From Nitrospira sp. UBA6909 (GTDB lineage Bacteria > Nitrospirota > Nitrospiria > Nitrospirales > Nitrospiraceae): DNA of 6,825 nt. The first letter of the stretch is position 1. Each line of letters opens with the position of its first letter. The stretch covers positions 13,178 through 20,002 of the forward strand of contig DKBD01000029.1 of NCBI GenBank assembly GCA_002451055.1, given 5' to 3'. The position numbers and the translations under genes were made by a program. This document shows, one piece after another, positions 1 through 6,418 of this stretch. Under the pieces are notes generated by a model. It ran no database searches. It was not told where the DNA came from and worked only from the letters and a program-made list of their open reading frames with translations.

Positions 1-2058
1 CATGACCTGTTCCTGGTAGACGATGACGCCGTACGTGTCTTTCAGGATCGGCTCCAACTCCGGCGTTTCGTACACAATGGGAACCTTGCCTTGTTTGCGC
101 TTGATGAAGTCGGGAATGAGATCCATCGGACCGGGGCGATAGAGCGCGATAATGGCGATGATGTCCTCGAACCGGTCGGGTTTGAAGCCGGCGAGTAAGT
201 CCCGCATGCCGGAGCTTTCCAGTTGGAAGATGCCGGTCGTTTTGCCGGAGGAGAGTAGGGCAAACGTCTTTTGGTCATCGAACGGGAGCTGATCGACGAT
301 CAGCGGAGGTGCGTCAGGCCGGCCCTCGTTGATCAGCCTTTCCGTCCGCCGGATCATCGTAAGGGTTTTGAGGCCGAGAAAATCGAACTTCACCAAGCCG
401 ATCTTCTCGACGTCGCCCATTGAATATTGGGTGACGATTTCGTCGTTGGCTCCTTTGTAGAGCGGGACATGGTCGGTCAGCGGCCCTTCGGAAATCACGA
501 CACCGGCGGCATGGGTCGAGGCGTGGCGCGCGAGGCCTTCGAGCGACTGCGCGATCGTCATCAGTTCGCCAACCTTAGCGTCGGTGTGGACCAATTCCCG
601 CAAACGAGGTTCCTGGTCGAGGGCTTCCTGCAGCGTGATGTTCAATTGGTTCGGCACCAGCTTGGCGACCTTGTCCGCTTCCGCATAGGGCATTTCCAAT
701 ACGCGGCCGACGTCCCGGATGGCGGCCTTGGCGCCGAGCGTCCCGAACGTGATGATTTGCGCCACATGGTCGGAGCCGTATTTGTCCACCACGTAGTTGA
801 TGACTTCGCCGCGGCGGTCCATGCAAAAATCCATATCGATATCCGGCAGGGACACCCGTTCGGGGTTCAAAAACCGCTCGAACAAGAGGGTGTACTCCAG
901 CGGATCGAGATCCGTGATGCGCAACGCATAGGCGACGAGGCTGCCGGCCGCGGACCCTCGTCCCGGCCCGACCGGGATCTGCTGCGCGCGCGCAAACCGG
1001 ATGATGTCCCACACGATCAAAAAATAGCCGGCAAACCCCATGGAGCAGATCACCATCAGCTCTTCGCGCAAGCGCTGCTCATAGAGGACGGACGGTTTCT
1101 GGCTGGGCCGTTCCTTGAGCCGCTCTTTCAACCCAGCCACCGCGAGGTGCTCCAGATAGGCTTCGCGGTCCGTGAAGCCGGCCGGCACCTTATATTGAGG
1201 AAGATATGTCTTGTTGAGCGCCAACTCCAGATCGCAATCATCGGCGATGCGGCAGGTGTTGCTGACTGCGCCAGGAAATTCCGCGAATGCCGGAGCGATC
1301 TCTTCCGTCGATTTGACGTAGAGCTGGTCGGTGTCGAATTTCATCCGAGCTGGGTCGCCCAGCGTCTTGCCGGTCTGAAGGCAGAGCATCAATTCGTGGG
1401 GGCGTGCATCTTCTTTCTTCAGATAGTGGCAATCGTTCGTCCCGGCGAGCGGAATGCCGAGTTTTTTGTGGATTTCTATCAACCCGGCATTGGCGACACG
1501 CTGGTGATCGAGGCCGTTCGCCTGCACCTCCAAGTAGAAATGATCCTTGCCAAAAATATCCTGAAACTCGCCTGCTACCGTCATGGCGCCAGCCATATCT
1601 CTTTGGCCGATCAGGTAAGGAATTTCTCCGCTCAAGCAGCCGGAAAGTGCGATGATGCCGTCATGATGCTCCTTGAGAAGTTCCTTGTCTATTCGAGGCT
1701 TATAATAGAACCCTTCAAGATATCCTTTGCTCACGAGCTTGATCAAATTCTGATAGCCGGTCAGATTTCTCGCGAGCAGAATCAGGTGGTAGTAATCGTT
1801 GTGCGCGAGGCCGCTATCCTTCTTGGCATGGCGGCTGCCGAGAGCCATGTACGCTTCACATCCGATGATCGGTTTGACCCCGGCCTCTTTGGCTTTTCGG
1901 TAAAACTCGATCGCGCCGAACATGTTGCCGTGGTCGGTCATGGCCACTGCCGGCTGGCCGAACGCTTTGACCTGTTGCACGAGGGGGGCAATCTGATTCG
2001 CGCCGTCCAGGAGACTGAACTGGGTGTGGAGGTGGAGATGCACGAAGGATGACGTCAT
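1..2058 (-). CDS. dnaE: DNA polymerase III subunit alpha, N-terminal 686 codons (C-terminus beyond the window)
   Basis: Catalytic subunit of the replicative DNA polymerase, acting in the cytoplasmic holoenzyme with the beta clamp and clamp loader. The minus strand is open from the ATG to the left edge. The PHP domain comes first: HLHLHTQFSLLDG at residues 7-19, TDHG at 41-44, GCEAYM at 66-71 and TNDCHYL at 207-213. The metal-site histidines and acids that are degenerate in E. coli DnaE look intact here, so phosphoesterase or proofreading activity is possible (inference). The polymerase core follows: GRGSAAG at 366-372, PDIDMDF at 405-411 with catalytic D406 and D408, and FDFLGL at 558-563 with the third aspartate D559. 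The visible part ends in GVIVYQEQVM, a conserved DnaE stretch. Family members run to about 1,150 residues, so roughly 60% is visible; the clamp-binding, OB-fold and tau-binding parts are outside. An in-frame TAG four codons upstream makes this ATG the first possible start. There is no Shine-Dalgarno sequence. Confidence 0.97.
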   Translation of the reverse strand, partial: MTSSFVHLHLHTQFSLLDGANQIAPLVQQVKAFGQPAVAMTDHGNMFGAIEFYRKAKEAGVKPIIGCEAYMALGSRHAKKDSGLAHNDYYHLILLARNLTGYQNLIKLVSKGYLEGFYYKPRIDKELLKEHHDGIIALSGCLSGEIPYLIGQRDMAGAMTVAGEFQDIFGKDHFYLEVQANGLDHQRVANAGLIEIHKKLGIPLAGTNDCHYLKKEDARPHELMLCLQTGKTLGDPARMKFDTDQLYVKSTEEIAPAFAEFPGAVSNTCRIADDCDLELALNKTYLPQYKVPAGFTDREAYLEHLAVAGLKERLKERPSQKPSVLYEQRLREELMVICSMGFAGYFLIVWDIIRFARAQQIPVGPGRGSAAGSLVAYALRITDLDPLEYTLLFERFLNPERVSLPDIDMDFCMDRRGEVINYVVDKYGSDHVAQIITFGTLGAKAAIRDVGRVLEMPYAEADKVAKLVPNQLNITLQEALDQEPRLRELVHTDAKVGELMTIAQSLEGLARHASTHAAGVVISEGPLTDHVPLYKGANDEIVTQYSMGDVEKIGLVKFDFLGLKTLTMIRRTERLINEGRPDAPPLIVDQLPFDDQKTFALLSSGKTTGIFQLESSGMRDLLAGFKPDRFEDIIAIIALYRPGPMDLIPDFIKRKQGKVPIVYETPELEPILKDTYGVIVYQEQVM

Positions 2059-2383
2059 GGCCGGATTCTAGGAGGGCAAGGAGGGGAAGTCAATGAAGGG
2101 GATTTGCGCGCTAGGGGCAGCCCTCGCATCGAAGGCCTGGCGCCGCACCTCACGATCGAGAGGGAAGGGGATGGGATTAAATATGCCACGTTGTGAAGAG
2201 GCACCTCCTTGACATACCTGATGCACTGAGGGAGGCATTGTCCCGGTGCCTGCGGTACCCCTCTCCTCGTTGAAGGGAACGCTCAAGAGGGGGCAAGATT
2301 GGTCTTCACGAAAAGAAAGTCGGACAGTGAATGTCTTATGGGCCTGACTGGAGACGCGACTCTCCTCTGTTCTCCTGGTGATG
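2059..2383. other. Intergenic region between the RsbRD_N-like gene and dnaE; no convincing gene
   Basis: This 325-base stretch holds the dnaE promoter at its left end. A minus-strand frame is open through most of it (2068-2451), but its translation is low-complexity, proline- and arginine-rich, and overlaps the end of the RsbRD_N-like gene out of frame, so it is probably not coding. Two imperfect hairpins are visible. GGAGA/TCTCC at 2350-2365 lies just past the stop of the RsbRD_N-like gene. GCAC...GGGA pairs with TCCC...GTGC at 2223-2249. Neither is followed by a T-run on either strand, so neither is a standard intrinsic terminator. Confidence 0.6.
2065..2093 (-). promoter_or_regulatory. Predicted sigma70-type promoter of dnaE, placing transcription start at the ATG
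   Basis: Reading the minus strand, TTGACT (2093-2088) is followed by a 17-base spacer and TAGAAT (2070-2065). Each hexamer matches the sigma70 consensus at five of six positions, with optimal spacing. The -10 element ends six bases before the dnaE ATG at 2058, so the usual start distance puts the first transcribed base at about 2059-2058. The same interval lacks a Shine-Dalgarno sequence for dnaE; its purine-rich run (GGAGGG and GGAGGGG) lies on the opposite strand. Both observations point to a leaderless dnaE transcript. This is sequence-based only; an additional upstream promoter could exist. Confidence 0.6.
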
Positions 2384-2869
2384 CTATAGATAGGTTTTCT
2401 GTTTGTCTTCCTTTCGTCTCGTTTGAGCCCCCCCCACGCGGGCACGCTCACGCTCGTAACCCAGAGCAGTGAAATAGAGCGCGCGATCGAAAAACTGGTC
2501 GAGGAGATGCGTCAGCTCCAGCTCTCCGCGCAATTCTATCGCGCTATCGGACAAGCCTTCGCGCTGTATGAAGTTCATGACGTGCGCCCTGGTGGCAGTG
2601 ATGGCCCAGAGGAAGTGGCTATACGCCACGCCTTGCTCGGCACGACGCGCACCCAGCTCAGTGTAACGCTGTTCTATTTCGTACTCGGTCTTGTCCATCA
2701 GCCAGTTATTCAAGTTCTGATAGATCTCACGAGTGCGGGCTCTGAGTTCGTCCGGCGGGACTTTGTGCAGGTCGCTGCAGCGGGGAGAGCTCCAGACCTT
2801 CTCGCTGAGTTCACGGGAAAGCTCTTCGGAGTGCTTCTCAATGAGCCGCACCAATCGTCCAGCCAACAT
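2384..2869 (-). CDS. Stand-alone RsbRD_N-like domain protein (161 aa)
   Basis: The sequence resembles the N-terminal domain of RsbT co-antagonists (RsbRD_N family), a helical, globin-like sensory module of stressosome-type proteins. The shared pattern is visible: a helix with a tryptophan (NLNNWL, residues 52-57), an acidic stretch running into RYTELGARRAEQG (68-80), a hydrophobic helix with WAITATRAH (88-96), and a C-terminal helix LDQFFDRALYFTALGYE (123-139). No signal peptide or membrane segment is seen, so it should be cytoplasmic. The tail (about 140-161) is charged and probably disordered. Unlike RsbR proteins it has no STAS domain, and no stressosome partner lies nearby, so its output is unknown. 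The start is well supported: GGAGG at 2877-2881 lies seven bases before the ATG. It reads in the same direction as dnaE, but 325 bases and a dnaE promoter separate them. The family assignment is by eye. Confidence 0.78.
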   Translation of the reverse strand: MLAGRLVRLIEKHSEELSRELSEKVWSSPRCSDLHKVPPDELRARTREIYQNLNNWLMDKTEYEIEQRYTELGARRAEQGVAYSHFLWAITATRAHVMNFIQREGLSDSAIELRGELELTHLLDQFFDRALYFTALGYERERARVGGAQTRRKEDKQKTYL

Positions 2870-2876
2870 ATTGATA

Positions 2877-2881
2877 CCTCC
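2877..2881 (-). promoter_or_regulatory. Ribosome binding site of the RsbRD_N-like gene
   Basis: GGAGG on the minus strand, with seven bases before the ATG at 2869. It fixes the start of this small gene and supports that it is translated. Confidence 0.75.
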
Positions 2882-2933
2882 ATCGAGAACGAGTGTGTAT
2901 GCAGAGAACGCGTGGACCTCAAAATGGAGGATG

Positions 2934-2963
2934 ACATTACCCGATTCATGAGGCCAACGTCAA
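2934..2963 (-). promoter_or_regulatory. Candidate promoter of the RsbRD_N-like gene
   Basis: On the minus strand TTGACG (2963-2958) is followed by an 18-base spacer and TAATGT (2939-2934). The -35 is good (five of six) but the -10 is weak (three of six). It would give a leader of about 57 bases before the ATG at 2869. It is the best match I see upstream of this gene. Confidence 0.3.
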
Positions 2964-3265
2964 TCGTACGTCCCGCAGGCCTGCCAGGAGTCGGTGGTTG
3001 GAACGTATGGGAGCCGGGGATATTCGGCGTGCACGGAACCGTTGGCTTTGGTTTCGGGGGCGGGATGACTGGCTGATTGCACTCACCTCTATATGGGACG
3101 AATGGCTATGTGTCCGCGGCTGTGAGGCGTAAGCTTGCGCAGCATGAGAATTCGTGCAGCGCATGAGTCATAGCAAGTTAGGCTATTTGTAAGCAATGAG
3201 AGAGAACGAGCAAAGGTGTTTTCCTCGGTGAACAACGACTCGATCTCGTTAAGGAGTAAGAACGG

Positions 3266-3313
3266 TGTATCTAAGTAACAATGCTGAAGAGTTGGCCGTG
3301 AGTAACAGATACA
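3266..3313. repeat. Paired repeats upstream of purH (AGTAACA direct, TGTATC/GATACA inverted)
   Basis: AGTAACA occurs at 3274-3280 and again at 3301-3307, with a partial AGTAA copy at 3255-3259. TGTATC at 3266-3271 and GATACA at 3308-3313 are exact reverse complements and enclose both full copies. The block ends ten bases before the candidate purH -35 element, a position that would suit a regulator binding site. Repeats this short can arise by chance. Confidence 0.35.
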
Positions 3314-3323
3314 TTTGCGCGCC

Positions 3324-3352
3324 TTGCACTTGCGTGGACCATTTGTTATTCT
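3324..3352 (+). promoter_or_regulatory. Candidate sigma70-type promoter of purH
   Basis: TTGCAC (3324-3329) is followed by a 17-base spacer and TATTCT (3347-3352). The hexamers match consensus at three and four of six positions with ideal spacing. Transcription would begin near 3359, giving a leader of about 59 bases. It is the best candidate immediately upstream of purH, but only a moderate match. Confidence 0.38.
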
Positions 3353-3404
3353 TCGCCCGCTTTTCGCGGTCGAACGTACACCATTCCACATAGCCTTCGA
3401 TTCC

Positions 3405-3410
3405 AAGGAG
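3405..3410 (+). promoter_or_regulatory. Ribosome binding site of purH
   Basis: AAGGAG ends seven bases before the ATG at 3418 and fixes the purH start. Confidence 0.8.
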
Positions 3411-3417
3411 CACTCAC

Positions 3418-4971
3418 ATGGCTGGCATAAAGCGGGCGCTGATCAGCGTGTCGGACAAGACAGGCGTAATTGAGATGGCGAAGGGGCTCGAAGCCCTTGG
3501 CGCGGAGATTCTTTCGACAGGCGGGACGGCTAAAGCGCTGCGCGATGCGGGCGTGAAGGTCACGGACGTGGCGGCGTACACAGGGTCGCCGGAGATTCTC
3601 GATGGCCGGGTGAAGACGCTCCATCCGAAGATTCACGGCGGGCTGCTTGGCCGGCGGTCCGTGCCGGCCCATGTTGAGCAGATGAATCAGCACCACATCG
3701 GCCCGATCGATGTGGTGGTTGTGAATCTTTACCCGTTCGAAGCGACGATCGCGAAGCCTAACTGTCATTTCGATGAGGCCATAGAGAACATCGACATCGG
3801 TGGGCCATCGATGCTGCGTTCTGCGGCGAAGAATCACGAAGATGTCCTCGTGGTCGTTGATCCAGGGGATTACGCGCGAGTCTTGGATTCCGTGACAGGC
3901 AATGTCGTCACCCGCGAGCTGCGGCGCGAATTAGCCATGAAGGTATTTCAGCACACCGCCCGCTATGATAGTTTGATCGCCGGCTATCTTGAACGACAGG
4001 TGCAGGGAGGAGAGCAGAAGTTTCCCAAGATGCTTTCGTTGCAATTTGAGTTGGCCGAAACGCTCCGGTATGGCGAGAATCCTCATCAGCAGGGTGCATT
4101 CTATCGCGAACTGGCTTCGAGTGAGCCGTCGGTCTCGGGAGGGAAGATTCTCCACGGCAAGGCAATGTCATACAACAATTTCCTAGACGCGAATTCGGCG
4201 CTGGAATTGGCGAAAGAATACGACGAGTGCGCCGTTGCGATCATCAAGCATAACAATCCGTGTGGAGTCGCGTTGGGCGCGACGCCGGGGGACGCCTACG
4301 TAAAGGCCAGGGAAACCGATCCGGTGTCGGCCTTCGGCGGGGTGATCGCCTTCAATCGACCAGTCGATCTGGCTGCGGCCAAGGAAATCACCTCCACGTT
4401 TGTCGAGGTCGTCATTGCGCCGGGGTTTGCCGATGATGCGCTCGCTGAACTGAAACGCAAGAAAGATCTGCGGTTGCTCGATGTCGGAGCACTCACCAAG
4501 GTGAAACAAGAAGGCTATGATCTCAAGAAGCTGGTCGGTGGGTTGATCGTGCAGGATCGCGACCTCGGTGTATTGACCGACCTGAAGTCGCTGAAAGTGC
4601 CCACAGTCAGAACCCCGACCGATGAGGAATATGCCGCTTGCGCCTTTGCCTGGAAGGTGTGCAAGCATGTGAAGTCGAACGCGATCATCTATGCCAAGCC
4701 CGGCCAAACGGTCGGGATCGGCGCCGGACAAATGAGCCGGGTGGATAGCGTGAAATTGGCGGCCATGAAGGCGCAGATGCCGGTGAAAGGTTGCGTCATG
4801 GCGTCGGATGCCTTCTTCCCATTCCGCGACGGGCTTGATGCTGCGGCGCAGGCTGGGATTACCGCCGTTATTCAACCAGGCGGATCGATCCGTGATGCCG
4901 AAGTCGTCAAGGCGGCGGATGAATATGGTATGGCGATGATTCTGACGGGCATGAGACATTTTAGACACTGA
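3418..4971 (+). CDS. purH: Bifunctional AICAR formyltransferase / IMP cyclohydrolase
   Basis: Catalyses the last two steps of de novo purine synthesis in the cytoplasm: AICAR plus 10-formyltetrahydrofolate gives FAICAR, which is cyclised to IMP. At 517 aa it is full length for the family. The N-terminal MGS-like cyclohydrolase domain (about 1-145) shows STGGT (33-37), GRVKTLHPKIHGG (63-75), NLYPF (103-107), IDIGGPSMLR (125-134) and AAKNH (136-140). These contain the equivalents of the lysines, tyrosine and aspartate of the cyclohydrolase active site. The formyltransferase domain (about 200-517) shows LRYGENPHQ (216-224), the catalytic Lys-His pair in KHNNPCG (277-283), DPVSAFGG (301-308), GIGAGQMSR (433-441), the SDAFFPFRD region (463-471), and the usual ending GMRHFRH. 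The start has a good ribosome binding site. It is followed by purD in the same direction after 149 bases. Nothing is missing or disrupted. Confidence 0.98.
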   Translation: MAGIKRALISVSDKTGVIEMAKGLEALGAEILSTGGTAKALRDAGVKVTDVAAYTGSPEILDGRVKTLHPKIHGGLLGRRSVPAHVEQMNQHHIGPIDVVVVNLYPFEATIAKPNCHFDEAIENIDIGGPSMLRSAAKNHEDVLVVVDPGDYARVLDSVTGNVVTRELRRELAMKVFQHTARYDSLIAGYLERQVQGGEQKFPKMLSLQFELAETLRYGENPHQQGAFYRELASSEPSVSGGKILHGKAMSYNNFLDANSALELAKEYDECAVAIIKHNNPCGVALGATPGDAYVKARETDPVSAFGGVIAFNRPVDLAAAKEITSTFVEVVIAPGFADDALAELKRKKDLRLLDVGALTKVKQEGYDLKKLVGGLIVQDRDLGVLTDLKSLKVPTVRTPTDEEYAACAFAWKVCKHVKSNAIIYAKPGQTVGIGAGQMSRVDSVKLAAMKAQMPVKGCVMASDAFFPFRDGLDAAAQAGITAVIQPGGSIRDAEVVKAADEYGMAMILTGMRHFRH

Positions 4972-5027
4972 TTATTCAAGTTAAGCTTCATGTTGTGACC
5001 GAGCGAATCCAATGAAAGTATTATCCA

Positions 5028-5066
5028 GCTCAGCCTCAACCTGAGCCCTATCCTGATCATGTAGGG
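5028..5066. other. Two adjacent small hairpins in the purH-purD gap
   Basis: GCTCAG (5028-5033) pairs with CTGAGC (5041-5046) across a seven-base loop. CCCTA (5046-5050) pairs with TAGGG (5062-5066) across an eleven-base loop that contains the palindrome TGATCA. There is no T-run after either, so they are not a typical intrinsic terminator. They might weaken or process a purH-purD transcript, or mean nothing. Confidence 0.3.
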
Positions 5067-5108
5067 TTGCCCAACGTTCTTCTCTCCATGTAAGTCTCTC
5101 AAGGAAAG

Positions 5109-5113
5109 AAAGG
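5109..5113 (+). promoter_or_regulatory. Ribosome binding site supporting the TTG start of purD
   Basis: AAAGG, within a longer purine run that starts at 5101 (AAGGAAAG), lies seven bases before the TTG at 5121. It supports this non-ATG start. Confidence 0.55.
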
Positions 5114-5120
5114 TCATTCG

Positions 5121-6386
5121 TTGAAGATTCTCGTCGTCGGCAGCGGTGGGCGTGAACACGCGATGGTCTGGAAGCTGGTGCAAAGTCCCCGCAAGCCCAT
5201 CTTGTATTGTGCACCTGGCAACGCAGGGATCGAATCGCTGGCGACCTGCGTGCCGATCAAGGCCGATGATATTGCCGGGCTCAAAGCCTTCGTCATGAGG
5301 GAACACATCGATCTGACCGTGATCGGGCCTGAAGCGCCGTTGGCGTTGGGGGTCGTCGATGAATTTCGCAAGGCCAAACTCAAGATTTTCGGCCCGACCA
5401 AGAACGCGGCACGGCTCGAAGCCAGCAAGATCTTTTCCAAAGACGTAATGGCACAAGCCAAGATTCCAACCGCGCAGGCTAAGAGCTTCGATAAAGCGGT
5501 TGATGCGTTGGCGTATCTCGAACAGCATGAATTGCCCGTCGTGATCAAAGCGGATGGTCTCGCCCAAGGGAAAGGCGTCATCATTGCCGCCACGCGAGAG
5601 CAAGCCCGTCAGGCGATCGTCGATTCAATGGAGAAAGCGGTGTTCGGCCAGGCCGGGAAAGAGGTCTTGGTCGAACAATTCCTCGACGGTGAAGAATTGA
5701 CGATCATGGCCTTCACGGACGGCAAGACCGTCGTGCCGATGCCGCCGGCACAGGACCACAAGAGGGTGGGAGACGGTGATACCGGGCTGAACACCGGGGG
5801 CATGGGGGCCTACTGTCCAGCGCCGTTGGGTGCGGCAGCGCTGCGCGAGCAGGTGACACGTGAAATTCTACAGCCGATTGTAAACACGATGGCGCGGTTG
5901 GGATCGCCTTTTCAAGGTGTGCTCTATGCCGGGCTGATGGTGGTGAAGGGTGTGCCTTACGTGTTGGAGTTCAACGCGCGGATGGGCGATCCGGAAACAC
6001 AAGTGGTGTTGCCACTGCTCAGGACGGATTTCCTCGACGTCATTGAAGCGGTGGTTGAACATCGCCTCGATCAACTCACGGTCGAATGGCATGGGGATGC
6101 TGCGGTGTGTGTTGTGTTGACCTCTGCCGGCTACCCGGGTTCCTATCCAAACGGCATCCCCATTCACGGAATGTCCTCGGTCATGACGGAGTCCACCATG
6201 GTTTTTCATGCAGGAACCGCCCGGCGAGGACGCGAGATCGTCACTGCAGGCGGGCGCGTCTTGGGGGTGACGGGACGCGGACCGACCTTGAAAGATGCTC
6301 AAGCCGAAGCCTACAAGGCCGTGACGGCCATCTCGTTCGAGGGCTGTCACTATCGCAGGGACATCGCATATCGCGCCTTCAATTGA
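5121..6386 (+). CDS. purD: Phosphoribosylamine-glycine ligase (GAR synthetase)
   Basis: Catalyses the second step of de novo purine synthesis: 5-phosphoribosylamine, glycine and ATP give glycinamide ribonucleotide, ADP and phosphate. It is an ATP-grasp enzyme of 421 aa, normal for the family. The N-terminal domain opens with KILVVGSGGREHA (2-14), followed by the PGNAG motif (32-36) and IGPEAPL (68-74). The ATP-grasp region shows VIKADGLAQGKGV (141-153), EQFLDGEE (185-192), AQDHKR (210-215), NTGGMGAYCPAP (224-235) and EFNARMGDPETQ (283-294), which holds metal-ligand residues. The C-terminal domain ends in YRRDIAYRAFN. The start is TTG: the only in-frame codon that keeps the whole glycine-rich loop, with a ribosome binding site seven bases away and a stop (TAA) ten codons upstream; the first in-frame ATG would begin at residue 15. 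It follows purH by 149 bases and precedes the sua5-like gene by 32 bases. Confidence 0.97.
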   Translation: MKILVVGSGGREHAMVWKLVQSPRKPILYCAPGNAGIESLATCVPIKADDIAGLKAFVMREHIDLTVIGPEAPLALGVVDEFRKAKLKIFGPTKNAARLEASKIFSKDVMAQAKIPTAQAKSFDKAVDALAYLEQHELPVVIKADGLAQGKGVIIAATREQARQAIVDSMEKAVFGQAGKEVLVEQFLDGEELTIMAFTDGKTVVPMPPAQDHKRVGDGDTGLNTGGMGAYCPAPLGAAALREQVTREILQPIVNTMARLGSPFQGVLYAGLMVVKGVPYVLEFNARMGDPETQVVLPLLRTDFLDVIEAVVEHRLDQLTVEWHGDAAVCVVLTSAGYPGSYPNGIPIHGMSSVMTESTMVFHAGTARRGREIVTAGGRVLGVTGRGPTLKDAQAEAYKAVTAISFEGCHYRRDIAYRAFN

Positions 6387-6418
6387 CAACCGGTCGCCTT
6401 CTGCGGTTCCTCGATTCA

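Larger units (their letters stand above)
2870..3417. other. 548-base divergent intergenic region between the RsbRD_N-like gene and purH
   Basis: It must contain the promoters of both flanking, divergent genes. Its right half (about 3150-3350) is visibly more AT-rich than the surrounding genes. No protein of convincing composition is encoded on either strand; a minus-strand frame at 3089-3406 is open for 105 codons but needs a TTG start and looks random. I looked for ZTP (pfl) and purine riboswitch cores before purH and saw neither. Small hairpins occur at ATAGC/GCTAT (about 3171-3187) and AACGA/TCGTT (about 3235-3251), and the AGTAACA and TGTATC/GATACA repeats lie at 3266-3313. Confidence 0.6.

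Noticed and set aside
427..2052. A 541-codon open frame on the plus strand
   Set aside because: It lies wholly antisense to dnaE, whose minus-strand frame has unmistakable conserved motifs. Its translation is not recognisable, and long antisense frames are common opposite genes with G/C-biased codons.
2209..2240. A perfect TTGACA on the plus strand suggesting a promoter
   Set aside because: No acceptable -10 element occurs 16 to 18 bases downstream, and no plus-strand gene follows.
2068..2451. A 127-codon minus-strand frame between the RsbRD_N-like gene and dnaE
   Set aside because: It overlaps the 3' end of a better-supported gene out of frame, has no recognisable domain, and runs through the dnaE promoter.
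2423..3076. A 217-codon plus-strand frame
   Set aside because: It is antisense to the RsbRD_N-like gene, which has a ribosome binding site and family-like sequence; the glycine-rich end of this frame lies in non-coding DNA.
3089..3406. A 105-codon minus-strand frame upstream of purH
   Set aside because: It needs a TTG start without a ribosome binding site, would run through the purH promoter, and has a random-looking composition.
3089..3417. Possible ZTP or purine riboswitch in the purH leader
   Set aside because: I looked for the conserved cores of both classes and found neither; the predicted leader is only about 59 bases with one four-base-pair hairpin.
4872..5603. A 243-codon minus-strand frame spanning the purH end and the purD start
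   Set aside because: It is mostly the shadow of purD and purH. Only the part inside the gap could mean anything, and there a different minus-strand frame looks more protein-like.
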